From Sipunculus nudus (Eukaryota > Annelida > Sipuncula > Golfingiida > Sipunculidae), in NCBI GenBank assembly GCA_026874595.1, contig CM049314.1, positions 79,347,300 through 79,411,299 on the forward strand: DNA of 64,000 nt. The letters are read 5' to 3'. The notes beneath the pieces were generated by a model that was not told the origin of the DNA, did no database searches, and worked only from the letters and a program-made list of their open reading frames with translations. Of the stretch, positions 63,779 to 64,000 are shown piece after piece; within the stretch, counting starts at the first letter, position 1, and the number at the start of each line of letters is the position of its first letter. Position numbers and translations under genes: made by a program.

Positions 63779-64000
63779 ATGGATTTTTTTAATCCTTTTG
63801 CATATTTTACCTCAATTTTTCTACAGTTTTGCACCATATTCGACAGAAAAAGATTCCCGGGAAGTAGAATAACACATTATTTCTTAAGAAGATGTATGCA
63901 AAAAGGATTTATCAAGACACAGTTCCTTTGCTTAAAGACTGCCTACGCTTTGCTTATGCTTTGCTTACGATGAAAACACCACACAATTTAAGCATTTTTT
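63779..64000 (+). repeat. Partial H monomer (window edge)
   Basis: The unit has an H head (ATGGATTTTTTTAATCC), TTAAGAAGATGTATGC as in the F/H units, and TTAAAGACTGCC where other H copies read TTAAAGTCTGCC. It is truncated by the window end inside the shared AATTTAAGCATTTT block, so the array continues beyond the window. Confidence 0.9.

Larger units (their letters stand above)
1..64000 (+). repeat. Satellite DNA array, ~375-bp monomer, higher-order organised
   Basis: The conserved anchor GTGGATTT or ATGGATTT recurs at 356, 719, 1093, 1469, 1845, 2210, 2586, 2961, 3335 and so on to 63779, with spacings of 363-386 and mostly 374-376. Every part of the window belongs to such a unit. I count about 169 complete monomers, all in the same orientation, with no inserted element, inversion or unique sequence. 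Shared blocks inside each unit include a TTTTTCTACAG tract, GACAGAAATAGATTC, a TTTCTT..AGAAA dyad, an 11-bp subrepeat tract, AAAACACC, CACAGACTG and a closing AAATCAGAAATAGAAAATTC or CCACAATTATAAAAATCCGC. Composition is strongly AT-rich by eye. By analogy with known eukaryotic satellites this is heterochromatin, possibly centromeric or subtelomeric. Location and species are not determinable here. Confidence 0.98.

Noticed and set aside
1-64000. CRISPR-like array
   Set aside because: The repeat is ~375 bp with no unique spacers; the intervening sequence is itself repeat. The 11-bp tract has no spacers either.
1-64000. Identification as a named satellite family of a given species
   Set aside because: Satellites of roughly 360-385 bp are known in several plants and insects, but I cannot match this sequence to any from memory with confidence. 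A search of satellite and repeat databases with one monomer would settle it.
1-64000. tRNA, rRNA or telomere repeats within the array
   Set aside because: No cloverleaf-type block, conserved rRNA segment or TTAGGG/TTTAGGG-type run is present on either strand.

Overview
The whole window is one uninterrupted head-to-tail array of an AT-rich satellite DNA. I see no gene, RNA gene, transposon, CRISPR array or unique sequence in it. The repeating unit (monomer) is usually 374-376 bp. I anchored each monomer at its conserved GTGGATTT/ATGGATTT motif and counted about 169 complete monomers, all on the same strand, plus a partial one at each end (1-355 and 63779-64000). An array of this size and organisation points to a eukaryotic chromosome: a centromeric, pericentromeric, subtelomeric or other heterochromatic block. 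Neither the species nor the chromosomal position can be read from the sequence.

The monomers fall into recognisable types, which I name A, B, C, D, E, F, G, H and I from private sequence differences. They recur in a fixed order, forming a higher-order repeat (HOR). The cleanest unit is the 12-mer at 16455-20961 (about 4.5 kb): H1-A-B-C-D-E-F1-G1-H2-I-F2-G2. The rest are derivatives. There is a 15-mer of 5622 bp present twice in tandem (5211-10832 and 10833-16454), a 13-mer, 10-mer, 9-mer and 6-mer, and 12-mers carrying internal tandem duplications of three or four monomers (45340-50983 and 50984-56998). Many junctions are chimeric monomers, with the head of one type fused to the tail of another, as expected from unequal exchange in register.

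Above the HOR there is a third level. The segment 356-34122 is repeated, in the same order and with the same private variants, from 34123 to about 63402, after which a third cycle begins. The two copies align with offsets that change only in whole-monomer steps, apart from one step of 11 bp and a few 1-bp changes: 33767, 34517, 28895, 28885, 30022, 31533, 29280, then 28543. The layout is therefore monomer (about 375 bp), HOR (about 4.5 kb), super-repeat (about 29-34 kb).

Below the monomer level, each unit contains a short tandem array of an 11-bp word (TTTGCTTAYGC-like). It has three, four or five copies and largely explains the monomer length classes near 365, 376 and 386 bp. Each monomer also has a short dyad around TTTCTT..AGAAA. 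A subset carries a TTCG...CGGG arrangement resembling a CENP-B box stretched by 8 bp. Short open frames of 61-92 codons recur because the monomer recurs, and I do not consider them genes.
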